DNA from: Pomphorhynchus laevis
Taxonomy: Eukaryota; Acanthocephala; Palaeacanthocephala; Echinorhynchida; Pomphorhynchidae
DNA length: 64,000 nt
Assembly (NCBI GenBank): GCA_012934845.2
Contig: WNNJ02003253.1
Location: forward strand, 1-64,000
Direction: 5' to 3'
In this document: positions 43,556-53,965 of the stretch, one piece after another
Position numbering within the stretch: position 1 is the first letter of the stretch
Layout: each line of letters opens with the position of its first letter
The notes under the pieces: generated by a model
Databases searched by the model: none
What the model was told of the DNA's origin: nothing
The model's input: only the letters and a program-made list of their open reading frames with translations
Position numbers and translations under genes: made by a program

Positions 43556-43957
43556 TTATGTGGTCTGTATGTACCCTGTATTATCTATTATATTAAGTCC
43601 CTTACTACTAAAATATCCTGATATTTTCCATTTATACTCAATTATTGTTGTTTTATAGGGCTTTGTTGTCAAATTAATGTGACTTAATTTACCTAAGTTG
43701 TAGTTTGCAACATGTATGCACACTCTGTTATGACAATGTATATTAGTAACGTCATAGCGGCTTCTCTTCTCAATTTCAATTAAACTCAAGTTTATTATTT
43801 CCTCAAAAGTACAGTATTTACTTGTTATAGTCAATTTTATAATTAACGAGCTCTTCCCTTTTGCTGAAGACGCTTTGGATAAACTCGGTCGCCTTTTGCG
43901 ACTGATAAGATTCTTGTGGGTGTGCGGCGCATCCAGCAAAAGTGTTTGTGCTCGCAT
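43556..43957 (-). CDS. hypothetical protein, 133 residues
   Basis: An ATG-started minus-strand frame. The N-terminus is basic and Ser-rich (HKNLISRKRRPSLSKASSAK, residues 14-33), followed by KSSLIIKLTI and a mixed region with FEEIINLSLIEIEKRSRYDV. No known domain was seen. Base composition is less AT-skewed than its flanks, which slightly favours a real gene or exon, but there is no second line of support. It could also be a relic. Confidence 0.3.
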   Translation of the reverse strand: MRAQTLLLDAPHTHKNLISRKRRPSLSKASSAKGKSSLIIKLTITSKYCTFEEIINLSLIEIEKRSRYDVTNIHCHNRVCIHVANYNLGKLSHINLTTKPYKTTIIEYKWKISGYFSSKGLNIIDNTGYIQTT

Positions 43958-45879
43958 TTTCGGATTATCGAAAATGAATATTGAAATTTACTAAAATTAC
44001 GAATTTTATTATATTAAAATTGAATTCTAAATGTACTTTAAAAATAAGATTTAATTTATGAAATTGCTGCCAATGTCTATAAGTGTAAAATAAAAAATAT
44101 ATTATTTTGACCCAATCCTTGATACAACTTCTAATTCGGAAGAGGATAGGAAATACGAAATATTTTTTTTTGCATTTTTATTTCGCTATGTTCTGTTAAC
44201 GAAACTAGCTAAACGAATTTGGTAAATAAATTCGGAAAATAAATTTATTCGATATTAATAAATTTTTGCATTTTTATTTCGCTATGTTCTGTTGACGAAA
44301 CTAGTGAAATGTAGCATTAACATGAAAAATATAATAACATTATAAAATAAAATGCTTTCTTTGTGAATAAATGTATTTGTATGATATAACGATATATTTC
44401 ATTTTTAATTGATTTTGTCAATACCGAAATGTTAAGAGGCTAATAAGTTATTATTTTTTAATAATAAATGATAACAGATAATTTTTAAACTCTGGATCAG
44501 TATCTACGAAATGCAAAATAATTTGTTATTTTTACATTTCTTGATTCTGCTAGCATAACAAGAAAAAACACGTTATCACCTAATAAAAAGCTAATGTTTT
44601 TTTCTGATTATTATTTAATTTCTTACACCAACCCCAGTGTAGATGTTTGTGAAATTGCTAATTTCGTATCTCTTAAAAATTTTTATTGCTCAAATGCACC
44701 GATGATATGTTTATCTACTCTGTAGACAAATAAATTTTCGGACTTGAATAAAATCAGATATTATCAATACAAATAACTTGATTTTTTTAATTTTAAGTTT
44801 ATTGCCTATACATTATATTGCTCAATATGCAAATTCAATATTACAACAAACTTATAAACTCATCGTGGTTTTTATACGCCTCTTCGTTTTTCAATTCTCT
44901 TCTAGTATCGGATATATTTGAAGTTCGTTCATTATAGTTAATAATTTTTTACAGGAAAGTAGACAATTTAATACTTTTGCCAATTTTCATTGACCACAAA
45001 CATCGGGCTTTCATTTTCAGTATTTTATGCTGCTATATTTGGTTTCCATGCCCATGATTTAGAAATAATACTGAACTGTATTTTTCTCGTGTGGATAATT
45101 TATTATGCTTAAGCATAGGATCAGATGACACACGAATAAATGTTATATTTGGTTTCCGAGTCCCTGATTTAGAAATAACTGAACTGTATATAACATTTAT
45201 GTTCCTAAGTTCAAAAATCCTATTTTATTATCGTGGCTATTACATTTTACTATTTCGTATATTACGCCGGCTGTTTTAAAATAACGATTAAAATAGATAA
45301 TTAGATATTACACGTAATCCAAATTATTCAAAATAAATTAAAATAAATGACAAATACTTAAGATCTATTGTTATTCATCATTTCTAATAATTTATAATTA
45401 GGTTAATGCCTTAGAGACAGAAATGACGTTTAAAGAAATAATATATCACGTGATAATTTGTGATTATATCTTCAAAATTTCAATTCTTATGAATCAATGT
45501 TTAATTCGGTCATATAAAAATTCAACCCATATATTTGCTGACACGTACGCAGGGTATATATTACTGGGTCACGTGACGTAAATCGAATAATAGGATATAA
45601 TATAAATTTCACATTTTAATAGTCAATATCTAAGAATTTAAAATATTTTAACTATTAAATTTTATTAATAATTTCACGGAATATGTTGAGACTATGTTGA
45701 AATGTCAACGACAATCCTTCCGTTCTATAAGTAGCATAATTACCGTAATTTGCCCCTAATTAGAGTGCTAAGATATACTCTAAATTTCACGTTAACGTAT
45801 TTTAAGATCACAGTTCATTTAACGCTCAGTTGATTTGACTTTCTGTAAAATTTGTATGGATTACTCGATTATAACTTGG
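43958..45879. other. AT-rich intergenic DNA with small duplications
   Basis: Two local direct duplications: GCATTTTTATTTCGCTATGT with flanks at about 44,172-44,210 and 44,267-44,305, and TATATTTGGTTTCC...GATTTAGAAATAA at about 45,033-45,078 and 45,144-45,188. No gene was recognised. Confidence 0.55.
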
Positions 45880-45945
45880 TAGTTAAAAATTTGAATAATT
45901 TTCTAGCCTGACAAGGCGAGTACATATATGATTTTCTGGTTAGCA
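45880..45945 (+). repeat. R1 flank of duplication unit 1
   Basis: Matches 46429-46494 with four mismatches in about 67 bases (TAGTTAAAAATTTGAATAAT, GCCTGACAAGGCGAGTACAT). Confidence 0.85.
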
Positions 45946-46426
45946 GTTTCTCATTTAATATCTATACATTGCGATAATTAACCTGGTAAGTTAAATGATA
46001 ATTCGTGCATTCTCCGTTTTGCCAGCAATTGTGCGAAATTCTTGCACAAATTTGTGCGAAATTGTCGATTATCAGTTACGATCGTGATTATGGATATTTG
46101 CACTTCCATCGTCACCTCCACATTGTTCAAGTTTCGGTTATATTCCATTGTTATCGTCGTGTCAATATATATATTCAGCTGCTTTATTTCAATAAAAAAG
46201 TTATTTTTCTTTCAAAATATCGGCGTTCACACTAAAATTAATTGACCACCACGGAAACTCAACAATAAAATGTATATAGTTACCCTGTTGTTACACAACC
46301 TTACTCCATACTGAATGATAACAGAATACATCTTTATTATTTTACTCCGATTTTTTACTGTGGTTTTTATTTCACTGAAATATTGATAAACCTCTTATCA
46401 CAGGTATGTGTTTGTTGTTTGAATTA
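45946..46426 (+). repeat. 481-bp direct repeat U1, left copy (empty site)
   Basis: Identical to 50401-50881 as far as I could compare by eye. No gene is recognised in it. Confidence 0.95.
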
Positions 46427-46428
46427 AT

Positions 46429-46510
46429 TAGTTAAAAATTTGAATAATTTTATAGCCTGACAAGGCGAGTACATATATGATTTCCTGGTTAGCCCTTTCT
46501 CATTTTATAT
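46429..46510 (+). repeat. R1' flank and left target duplication of D4
   Basis: Diverged second copy of R1, ending TTTCTCATTTTATAT (46496-46510), which pairs with TTTCTCATTTAATAT at 50402-50416 as a 15-bp target duplication with one mismatch. Confidence 0.75.
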
Positions 46511-46635
46511 TATAATAAGATTTTCTTACTAGTACAAAAAACAGTGATAAATAATGTGATTAAAAAAGTAAGTTAAAAAAGAAAAACAAGAATCTCTATC
46601 TTTTCTATTCAAGTCTTCTTACTGATATTACAGCC

Positions 46636-49089
46636 TCAAATCCAGAGGGATCTGAGCCCCCCCCAACCTATCCAACACGCCGCCTTCCGACTGAACCAAC
46701 CGGGGTCTTTCACTCCCCGAAGAGTCCAGTCGGTGCGGACTATGCTGGGTAACCGCGAGACGAGGAGCTTAAGAAACCTTAGTCTTTGCTCTGGGGGACG
46801 TCCTCTTGAAAAGAAGACTAATCCCGAGATAGCCCAAGTGCCCCAAAGGCGCACTTGGGTTTTCCCATTCAACGACAGATGCTGAGCCCGTTTCAGGGCC
46901 CACCTAGCTTTCTTCAGGATACGTTTGAGTCTATCCAGGTCAGCTTTCCCTGACCAGTTCACCGTAACGGTGAAACCCAGGTATTTTACTCGACTTGTAA
47001 AGGTGGGCAGTGGTTCTGAGGCAAAAATGGAGGAGAGCGCAGAGAGTGCTAATCTCTTAAGTTTTTGCTTCGTCGCAGGTGATCCATGAAAGACAACCAC
47101 CTGCGATTTGGCGGAGCTTAAAATAAGGTTAGATATGGGTAACTGATCTTTTAATCTTAAAAAGAAACGGCTGATGTCAGAGACTACGTCTTTACACCTG
47201 TGTCCAGTGAACAGGGCTGTGGTGTCATCAGCGTACACCACAAGACGTTGTTCGCGTTTAAATATTTTGAATAGATTAATAGAGGCAGCAAGATATAAGA
47301 TAGGAGAAAGTGGGGATCCTTGAGGTACACCAGTAATAGGGTAGAACTGACGTGCATCAGGGTCGTCTTCATAGTAAAATCGCTTGGTATACAGCAGGAT
47401 CTCCACCCTGTTCACAATTCTCGCAGGCAACCCGAGGGACCTGAGAGAAGAGATCACAAAAGGAATGGAGATGCGGTCAAATGCAGCAGAAAAGTCAAGG
47501 AAAACAGCCACAACTAGACGATGGCTATTATCCCGACAAAACTGCTCCACCTCACCAACTGCTGAATGGACCGAGCGACCTTTGACGAACCCATGAAAGC
47601 TTGGAGGGATCAAATTACGCCTACTTAAATGGTCGCGGATTTTACGCGCAAGCGCTTTTTCGTAAATCGATATGAGGGCATTTTGAATCGAAATGGGTCG
47701 CAGATCTTTAGGGCATGAGCAGGATTTTTTCTTAGGAAGAAAAACTCGCTTACTATTATTGATGCCTGCTACATCGGATGGGGATGCTAAAAGCATTGAG
47801 ACGGCCACCTCTCTTCTCTGATCAGCTGTCAAAAGCTGACAGACACGAGAAGAAAGTGGAGCGAAGGATTTGGAGGTGCCCGGGAGTGGACCCCAGGAGT
47901 TAAGAATATCCGTAACAGATATATCCCTACTCCTGAAGTTACACCAAGGCGGGATTGGTTGAGGTGATTGAGTGGCTCCATAGTTGTGTAGGGCTAGTGA
48001 CTCCTCCAAAACTTTTTCAAGGCCTACATTCCCTATCCAACTCAATGCTCTATCCTTCCAGCAAACAAACTTCTCCTTCTTGAAAATCTTCCAAAAGGAA
48101 GACTGAGAAGGATTAAGACGAGCGATACTCGTCCTATCCCTACTCAGCTGGAACCTGTATCTAGTGCTCCAGTATTCATTCGAGAGGGCCTGTTTGGCGG
48201 AAGCAGAGAGATTGGGGAGGTTCAGTAATTTTGCTAGGACCTTGAGTTTCGTCGGAGTGGGATTGTATATACGACCTTTATAGGTAGTCGATAGAATCGC
48301 AGTAGCTTGCGAAGAGAGGTAGGTATTGAATTCGGTTAAACTCTCATTTCCTATTCTGGGGAAGAGTCGGATTGCCGCCTGAAAGAAGGCCACTCTGATC
48401 GGATCAAAGTGAAACCTCCTTCTCAGCAACGTATCCTCCTCTATCCTCCAACGAATGAGGTCATGAGAGGTGGACAATTGCTGGCGCGACTGCTCCGTGC
48501 AGAGGGGTTTTAACAGCCACCTCGAGTGAAGCAGTAAAATGTCGAGGATTGAATTTGTTGATGTGCAATGAAAGGTAGGGGATGGTGGTTTGTGAATAAG
48601 ATAACCATTCCTAGCTCTGCGAAGTGCTGCATTGATCCAACGACCAGTTCTGTCGTTAAAATCCCCAAGAATCATGTCATAACCGCTGTCAATAATACTA
48701 TCCAGGAGTTCACGGTTCTTGTGAATTTCCCCTGGACGGATGTAGACATTGGCTAGACTGAGGCGTTTACCGTTCTTACTGAGTGAAACTACTAAACAAG
48801 ACATGGCTGGACAAGTAAAGTTTAATAGGAGGGAGGATCTTAATGAGGATTTAACTAAGGTCAAGAGTCCTTGAGACGAAGAGGAGTGAGGTGGGGTTAT
48901 ATACGGAGTATAGTGGGAACATATATGCTTTGGGATAAATCGAGTAAGGTCCTGGGGGAGACGGATAGACCGCGTCTCCTGAAGGACTATAACATCTGCG
49001 TCTCTACCAGATAGAAGTCTAAGGGCAGAAGCACCTCCCGAATTCCACTGAATGATATTCAGTGAAAAAGGCTCGGGTTTACTCACCAT
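46636..49089 (-). CDS. D4 ORF2, apurinic endonuclease and reverse transcriptase
   Basis: 817 residues from MVSKPEPFSLNIIQWNSGG; the open frame extends 31 codons upstream to 49182, but the start used matches that of D2 and avoids overlap with ORF1. EN: NIIQWNSGG, ADVIVLQETRS, LANVYIRPGE, MILGDFNDRTGRW and a late STSHD motif. RT: FLDFSAAFDRISIPFVISSL (motif A), TGVPQGSPLSPILYLAASIN (motif B), LVVYADDTTALFTG (motif C), FTSRVKYLGFTVTVNWSGK. The C-terminus reads GWGGLRSLWI rather than the family's GWGAQIPLDLRP because a G tract has 8 Gs against 6 in D1. The enzyme otherwise looks complete, with EN and RT catalytic residues present. Confidence 0.92.
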   Translation of the reverse strand: MVSKPEPFSLNIIQWNSGGASALRLLSGRDADVIVLQETRSIRLPQDLTRFIPKHICSHYTPYITPPHSSSSQGLLTLVKSSLRSSLLLNFTCPAMSCLVVSLSKNGKRLSLANVYIRPGEIHKNRELLDSIIDSGYDMILGDFNDRTGRWINAALRRARNGYLIHKPPSPTFHCTSTNSILDILLLHSRWLLKPLCTEQSRQQLSTSHDLIRWRIEEDTLLRRRFHFDPIRVAFFQAAIRLFPRIGNESLTEFNTYLSSQATAILSTTYKGRIYNPTPTKLKVLAKLLNLPNLSASAKQALSNEYWSTRYRFQLSRDRTSIARLNPSQSSFWKIFKKEKFVCWKDRALSWIGNVGLEKVLEESLALHNYGATQSPQPIPPWCNFRSRDISVTDILNSWGPLPGTSKSFAPLSSRVCQLLTADQRREVAVSMLLASPSDVAGINNSKRVFLPKKKSCSCPKDLRPISIQNALISIYEKALARKIRDHLSRRNLIPPSFHGFVKGRSVHSAVGEVEQFCRDNSHRLVVAVFLDFSAAFDRISIPFVISSLRSLGLPARIVNRVEILLYTKRFYYEDDPDARQFYPITGVPQGSPLSPILYLAASINLFKIFKREQRLVVYADDTTALFTGHRCKDVVSDISRFFLRLKDQLPISNLILSSAKSQVVVFHGSPATKQKLKRLALSALSSIFASEPLPTFTSRVKYLGFTVTVNWSGKADLDRLKRILKKARWALKRAQHLSLNGKTQVRLWGTWAISGLVFFSRGRPPEQRLRFLKLLVSRLPSIVRTDWTLRGVKDPGWFSRKAACWIGWGGLRSLWI

Positions 49090-49120
49090 TGTGTTAGATA
49101 AGATTGACGGGGAAGCTATC

Positions 49121-50350
49121 CTAGACAGAGCTAGGTGCGGGAAGGTTGCCCTTCCCACCACTAGCTCCATCCAGGGTCGCAACCCCTAGAGCAATATCTT
49201 CATTTCCCAAGGCCAAATTCAGGAGCTTTCCAATTTTTATTGGGGGGACGGTCCGGGCGGACGCGTCCCTTTTCTTTGATTTAGGAATAGCAACTTCGGA
49301 CGGTACTGGCGGCGCCGAAAGGAGGGCCCCTAGAAGAAGAGCCAGCATTTGCTGGATTTGTGCTAAAATCTTCTTTTTTGTGTTATCCAATAAGTATAGT
49401 AAATCTTTGTTGGAAACTGAATCGGAGGAACTATCGGTCGTGACTTTGGCATAGCTTTTGTTAGGGGAAGAAGCAACTGGCATATACTTGTTTCGATATT
49501 CTTTAAAGGATCGGCAACGGTGAGACCACGCTGGGTGATCTCCGCCACAGTTACAACAGACCGGATTGGCATCGCATCTGTCACCACTCGACAAGGAGGG
49601 GCATAGAGCGTTCGTGCAGACGCCGCATATTTTTAATTCTTTACAAGTGGAGGCCCAATGCCCCCACCTATGACAATGATTACAATGAGGAAACGTCAAG
49701 TTGTTTGTTTCTATGATTGAGAACTTTAAATTATATCCTATAAAGGGATTAACTGAATTTGTGCACAAGGTGTGTGCGTTATCAACATCGCAGGTGACGA
49801 ACGCCACTGGGAGAGCGTCCCCGGATTTGGAATTTAAAGTCCGAATTGAGCCGAGTTTATATTGTTTTTTGAGAATCTCAGTGTCTTTAGCATCCAAAAA
49901 CTGAGGAAAATTAGTGACTTTTAATGTAGCCTGGATAGGCTTTAGCTCTAATGTTCCCAATTGGGACAGATGTTTATCGAAGTAAGATTTATAAGCTACC
50001 ATCAGATCGTGGGTAGCGAACGAAATTCTTAATGAATTTGATATTATCTTGATATTATTAAAGACTACCCTGTTTGGGTAGTCTTGTACAAACTTTCGTA
50101 GAAAAACATTGAATAACAAATGCCTTTCGGTGGGCTTGGTGGCCATAATAATCGCCAAATTGTTTTGTTTTCGTAACGGGGGGAGATCCCCCGAGTCAGA
50201 ATTTATGTTAACTGAAACATCACTTACCTGAAAGTCTTGTAATGTCGATTTAAAGTTAGAAAATACCTTCTTTCCATCTGAATTCATTGAAGTATCAGTG
50301 TTTTTTTGGAATATTCTTGTTTTCGAATTGTTTGATCCTCCGTCAGTCAC
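49121..50350 (-). CDS. D4 ORF1, zinc-knuckle gag-like protein
   Basis: 409 residues. The N-terminal 75 residues are polar and unstructured. A central domain follows (LLFNVFLRKFVQDYPNRVVF, then KVTNFPQFLDAKDTEIL), resembling the RNA-binding region of I/Jockey ORF1 proteins. Then three knuckles: CNHCHRWGHWASTC (CX2CX4HX4C), CGVCTNALC...RC and CCNCGGDHPAWSHRC (about residues 215-280). A Ser-rich and Lys-rich tail ends in KSKKRDASARTVPP and a Gly-rich end. The stop lies 29 nt before the ORF2 ATG preferred here. It would bind element RNA and help deliver it to the nucleus. Confidence 0.9.
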   Translation of the reverse strand: MTDGGSNNSKTRIFQKNTDTSMNSDGKKVFSNFKSTLQDFQVSDVSVNINSDSGDLPPLRKQNNLAIIMATKPTERHLLFNVFLRKFVQDYPNRVVFNNIKIISNSLRISFATHDLMVAYKSYFDKHLSQLGTLELKPIQATLKVTNFPQFLDAKDTEILKKQYKLGSIRTLNSKSGDALPVAFVTCDVDNAHTLCTNSVNPFIGYNLKFSIIETNNLTFPHCNHCHRWGHWASTCKELKICGVCTNALCPSLSSGDRCDANPVCCNCGGDHPAWSHRCRSFKEYRNKYMPVASSPNKSYAKVTTDSSSDSVSNKDLLYLLDNTKKKILAQIQQMLALLLGALLSAPPVPSEVAIPKSKKRDASARTVPPIKIGKLLNLALGNEDIALGVATLDGASGGKGNLPAPSSV

Positions 50351-50400
50351 GGTATAATTTATTGAAATACGGCTATAATTGAAAAAATAATAGTCTTTTG

Positions 50401-50881
50401 GTTTCTCATTTAATATCTATACATTGCGATAATTAACCTGGTAAGTTAAATGATAATTCGTGCATTCTCCGTTTTGCCAGCAATTGTGCGAAATTCTTGC
50501 ACAAATTTGTGCGAAATTGTCGATTATCAGTTACGATCGTGATTATGGATATTTGCACTTCCATCGTCACCTCCACATTGTTCAAGTTTCGGTTATATTC
50601 CATTGTTATCGTCGTGTCAATATATATATTCAGCTGCTTTATTTCAATAAAAAAGTTATTTTTCTTTCAAAATATCGGCGTTCACACTAAAATTAATTGA
50701 CCACCACGGAAACTCAACAATAAAATGTATATAGTTACCCTGTTGTTACACAACCTTACTCCATACTGAATGATAACAGAATACATCTTTATTATTTTAC
50801 TCCGATTTTTTACTGTGGTTTTTATTTCACTGAAATATTGATAAACCTCTTATCACAGGTATGTGTTTGTTGTTTGAATTA
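50401..50881 (+). repeat. 481-bp direct repeat U1, right copy
   Basis: Partner of 45946-46426. It abuts the 5' end of D4 and includes the right 15-bp target duplication. Confidence 0.95.
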
Positions 50882-53237
50882 TTTTTCCGTATAAATATAT
50901 ATCCACAAACCTCTGCAGCTTTTTATTAATTGCCTCACTGTTTTATCAACAGTAGTTGTTCCGGTTTTGGTGTAATTAAGTTAAGTAGTAAAGCTGTATA
51001 GCATTCCTGATACGGTGCCTATATTTTGGTTGTATTCAAGCATATTATTTCAACACTTGTTTTGATGTTGATTTTTGTAATTTGAACGAAACTAATCTTC
51101 AGATGTAGCAAGTGCCAGTCCCAATGTCTGCCATAAAGCATTCACATTCGGCATTATTCGAAGACATTTTACGAACGAATAAAGTTTTTTGCATTAAGAA
51201 ATGTGAATGACATCCTTAACATTTCGTACTAATATCGTATGGATTAGCCTGATATCATTGTATAAAATACATTAATTAGCTGTATAACGGGTTTTTACAT
51301 TTTGCCCACGATGTTCCACGATTTTTGCATAAATATTATCAATTTATTAAATAACTTTCTAATAACTTTAAAAGTAACTACCTTGATAGGTAAACATTAA
51401 TCAAATTAATTCAGCTTATCTTGTAGAAGAGTTGGTAGTCAGCCTTCTGACGAGCCCTGTTGACGATTCTTACTATTAGGTGGTGGAGGAAGTTCGTCAA
51501 TATGTGCGGGTTCATGTACGAGTAACGATCGTTTTGACTGATCGGCGTTATTTAAACTGTTCTGGGATGATTTCATTTATTACATAGCATTCAGTTTTTT
51601 CTGTTTTGTAATTTTACGGAAGAAAGTTTCTCGTTATTAATATTTTATTATCTAACTGATGGTATGGCTTTAATGATGGCATTAGGATATCGATATCTTG
51701 ATAATGATATCAGTTTCGATTACGAAATGTTAATTTCCTTATCAATATTGCAATATTATATAATATATAATATTGCAATATTTTATCTAAAAATTTAATA
51801 TTTTATTTTTACTAACATTAAAAAAATTCTAAATATAAATATTTTGTATATATACAGATAGCTTTCGTGTTTCAAAGGTATGCATATACATCGTTATATT
51901 TGTAAATTTAATGGAACATGTAGTTTATTGTTATTCAAAAAATAAATGCTGTACAATAAGTTTTTATACGTTGACTGCGTTAAATAGCTCTACTAATTAA
52001 AAATATTAATATCCTTCATTGTTAAATTTGTAAATATAATGAAAAAATAAAGTTTATTGTTATTTGAAAAGTATATACATCAATATTTCATTATCAAATT
52101 TAAAACATATGATAATAATTAAATCAAAATATTTTATTATATGTTATATTAATGTAATATTTTATTTGTAAGAATTTGTACAGCTAGCTATTTTTGAGCA
52201 ATCTACTTTCGTTTTATCAAAAATATGTATTTAATTTGTAAATTAAAATTCAATTAAATTTGTAAATTTAATGAAAAAATAGTTTTTTATTTAGTTTAAA
52301 AATATATACAATCAATACTTCATTATCCAAACTGATGGCATTATTGTGATATTGCTATAATTGTAACGATATCCTAATGTCACAATTACAACCATATCCT
52401 ACTGATACAATTATAACGATGATATTATTAAATTATAACGATCAATTATAACGATAATTATTATTACAATGATAATGCTATCAGTTAAAATAAAGAAATA
52501 TTTATTTTTTATTAGAAATATTTTCTAATAAAAGCTTTATAACGTTATATTTACAAATATTATCAAATATTTAATGTTTAAGAAAGCATTTATTTTGATT
52601 TAGAACAATCTTAACAAGATATGATAATTACAAGAAAAATGTGAATTTATTTGAATTTACCCCATACTTTGAAGCGTATTTTAGAAATATATATTATATC
52701 TTTATGAAGATTAAATATTATAAATACGCTGTAATTATATATAGTATATATTGTATAACATTATAACATTATATGTAATATAATATATATTCATTTAAAG
52801 ATATAAGTAATCACAATTTATTTGTCCTGAGGAAAACCCTAGAGGCTTGATATTCCATAATTAATAAAAATTAGAATTAATCAAAAAAATATATAAATTA
52901 ATTAAGTTTGGCTAATAAAAATAATCAAAATTAAACTTTAATTAATTAAAATTAAAACTTAATTCACAGTGGTTTATATTTTCTAAAAATATAATATGAT
53001 TTAATATAATATAATTTTCAAATAGAAATTTAAAAATTAAACATTTATAGAATTTATTGAAACATTTTGTTGACTTAAATTATATTTACCAATATATTTT
53101 AATATAATCAGCTTACTCGCTGATTATATTGTTGACAAAAAATATTACCCCAATTTTTATACAAAAATTGGAGGAATAAAAAAATTGAATAAATTTATAA
53201 ATTTTTTGTACAAAAAGTATTAAACAAATAATTATTA
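50882..53237. other. AT-rich DNA with degenerate tandem units, no gene
   Basis: At 51,895-52,330 three related units of about 60-80 bp share TTTGTAAATTTAATG, TTTATTGTTATT and ATATACATCAATA elements. At 52,340-52,490 there is a degenerate ATAACGAT repeat. No host gene or transposon ORF was found. Confidence 0.55.
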
Positions 53238-53572
53238 GTGAATGGTTTTAGGGCCAAACCCAGCCAAGAAACGTTAAAAACGTTTAAGATTTTGTTATTC
53301 AATATTTCTTTTACCAATTGTGGACATTGTCAGGATAAATTGTAAGTAGTTACTGATCAAGATATTTAAACTCAAATATCTTGATCAGTAACTACTTACA
53401 ATTTATTTTAACAATGTCCACAATTGGTGGAAGAAAATGAGTTTAAATATCTTGATCAGTAACTACTTACAATTTATCCTAACAATGTCCACAATTGGTG
53501 GAAGAAATATTGATAACAAAATCTTAAACGTTTTTAACGTTTTTGGCTGGGTTTGGCTCTAAAACCATTCAC
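53238..53572. mobile_element. 335-bp fold-back element
   Basis: Starts GTGAATGGTTTTAG and ends CTAAAACCATTCAC. The left arm (53238-53367) is the near-complete reverse complement of the right arm (53439-53572). Between them, 53374-53438 is a second partial copy of the inner right arm, so the inner 27-bp hairpin (53341-53367 with 53374-53400, 6-nt loop) is perfect. It has no coding capacity and no clear target duplication. It is a MITE or fold-back transposon of unknown superfamily. Confidence 0.8.
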
Positions 53573-53639
53573 AAATATTTCAACCCAGCATGTCTCATTC
53601 AGATTCAAATAATTATTAATTTATCAATAATAATTTTGG

Positions 53640-53740
53640 TTCTATTTTGTCTTAAAGGAAAGTTTTTTAATGTGACAAGTGCACACAGACTATGTGTTTA
53701 CAAGCCCACAAAAGCGAAACAAAAAAATAATAATAAAAAA
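53640..53740 (-). repeat. LINE family-B-like solo 3' tail
   Basis: TTTTTTAATGTGACAAGTGC then TACAAGCCCACAAAA matches the B2 tail in layout. The hairpin stem is ACACA/TGTGT (53683-53697) instead of GCGTGC/GCACGC, a compensated change. Confidence 0.55.
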
Positions 53741-53889
53741 ATTGTCTTGATTATAAATACTTTCAGCTGAAGAATGTTTACGGTTAAGCTGAACCCGAAT
53801 TATAGAATAATTCAAAGTCGAGTAGACTTTGTTCAAATTATTTTCAATAGGTGTGTCACAGGCTTAACTTTATCAAGAAATTGTATTTG

Positions 53890-53965
53890 TTAGGGAGCGT
53901 TTTTTTTAATGTTACAAATGCGGACAAAACGCTTACAAGCTAACAAAATCATAAATATAAAAAAT
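53890..53965 (-). repeat. LINE family-B-like solo 3' tail, degenerate
   Basis: TTTTAATGTTACAAATGCGG then AACGCTTACAAGCTAACAAA has the same layout, with a short GCG/CGC stem (53920-53932). Confidence 0.5.

Larger units (their letters stand above)
46511..50401 (-). mobile_element. I/Jockey-type LINE copy D4, full length, nearly intact
   Basis: 3.9 kb on the minus strand: 5' UTR of about 50 bp, ORF1 (50350-49121), ORF2 (49089-46636) and a 3' UTR ending TAAGAAAATCTTATTATAAT. Both ORFs are open. It is the youngest-looking member of the D family here and the likely type of source for D1-D3. It lies between R1' and the right U1 repeat. Confidence 0.93.

Noticed and set aside
46005-46245. Duplicate 76/67-residue frames in the U1 repeats (also at 50,460-50,700)
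   Set aside because: Present twice only because U1 is duplicated; overlapping frames and no domain.
45946-50881. 481-bp identical repeats read as LTRs of a retrovirus-like element
   Set aside because: The enclosed element is a LINE with APE endonuclease, RT and its own 15-bp target duplication, without integrase or protease. A diverged flank (R1') lies between one repeat and the LINE.
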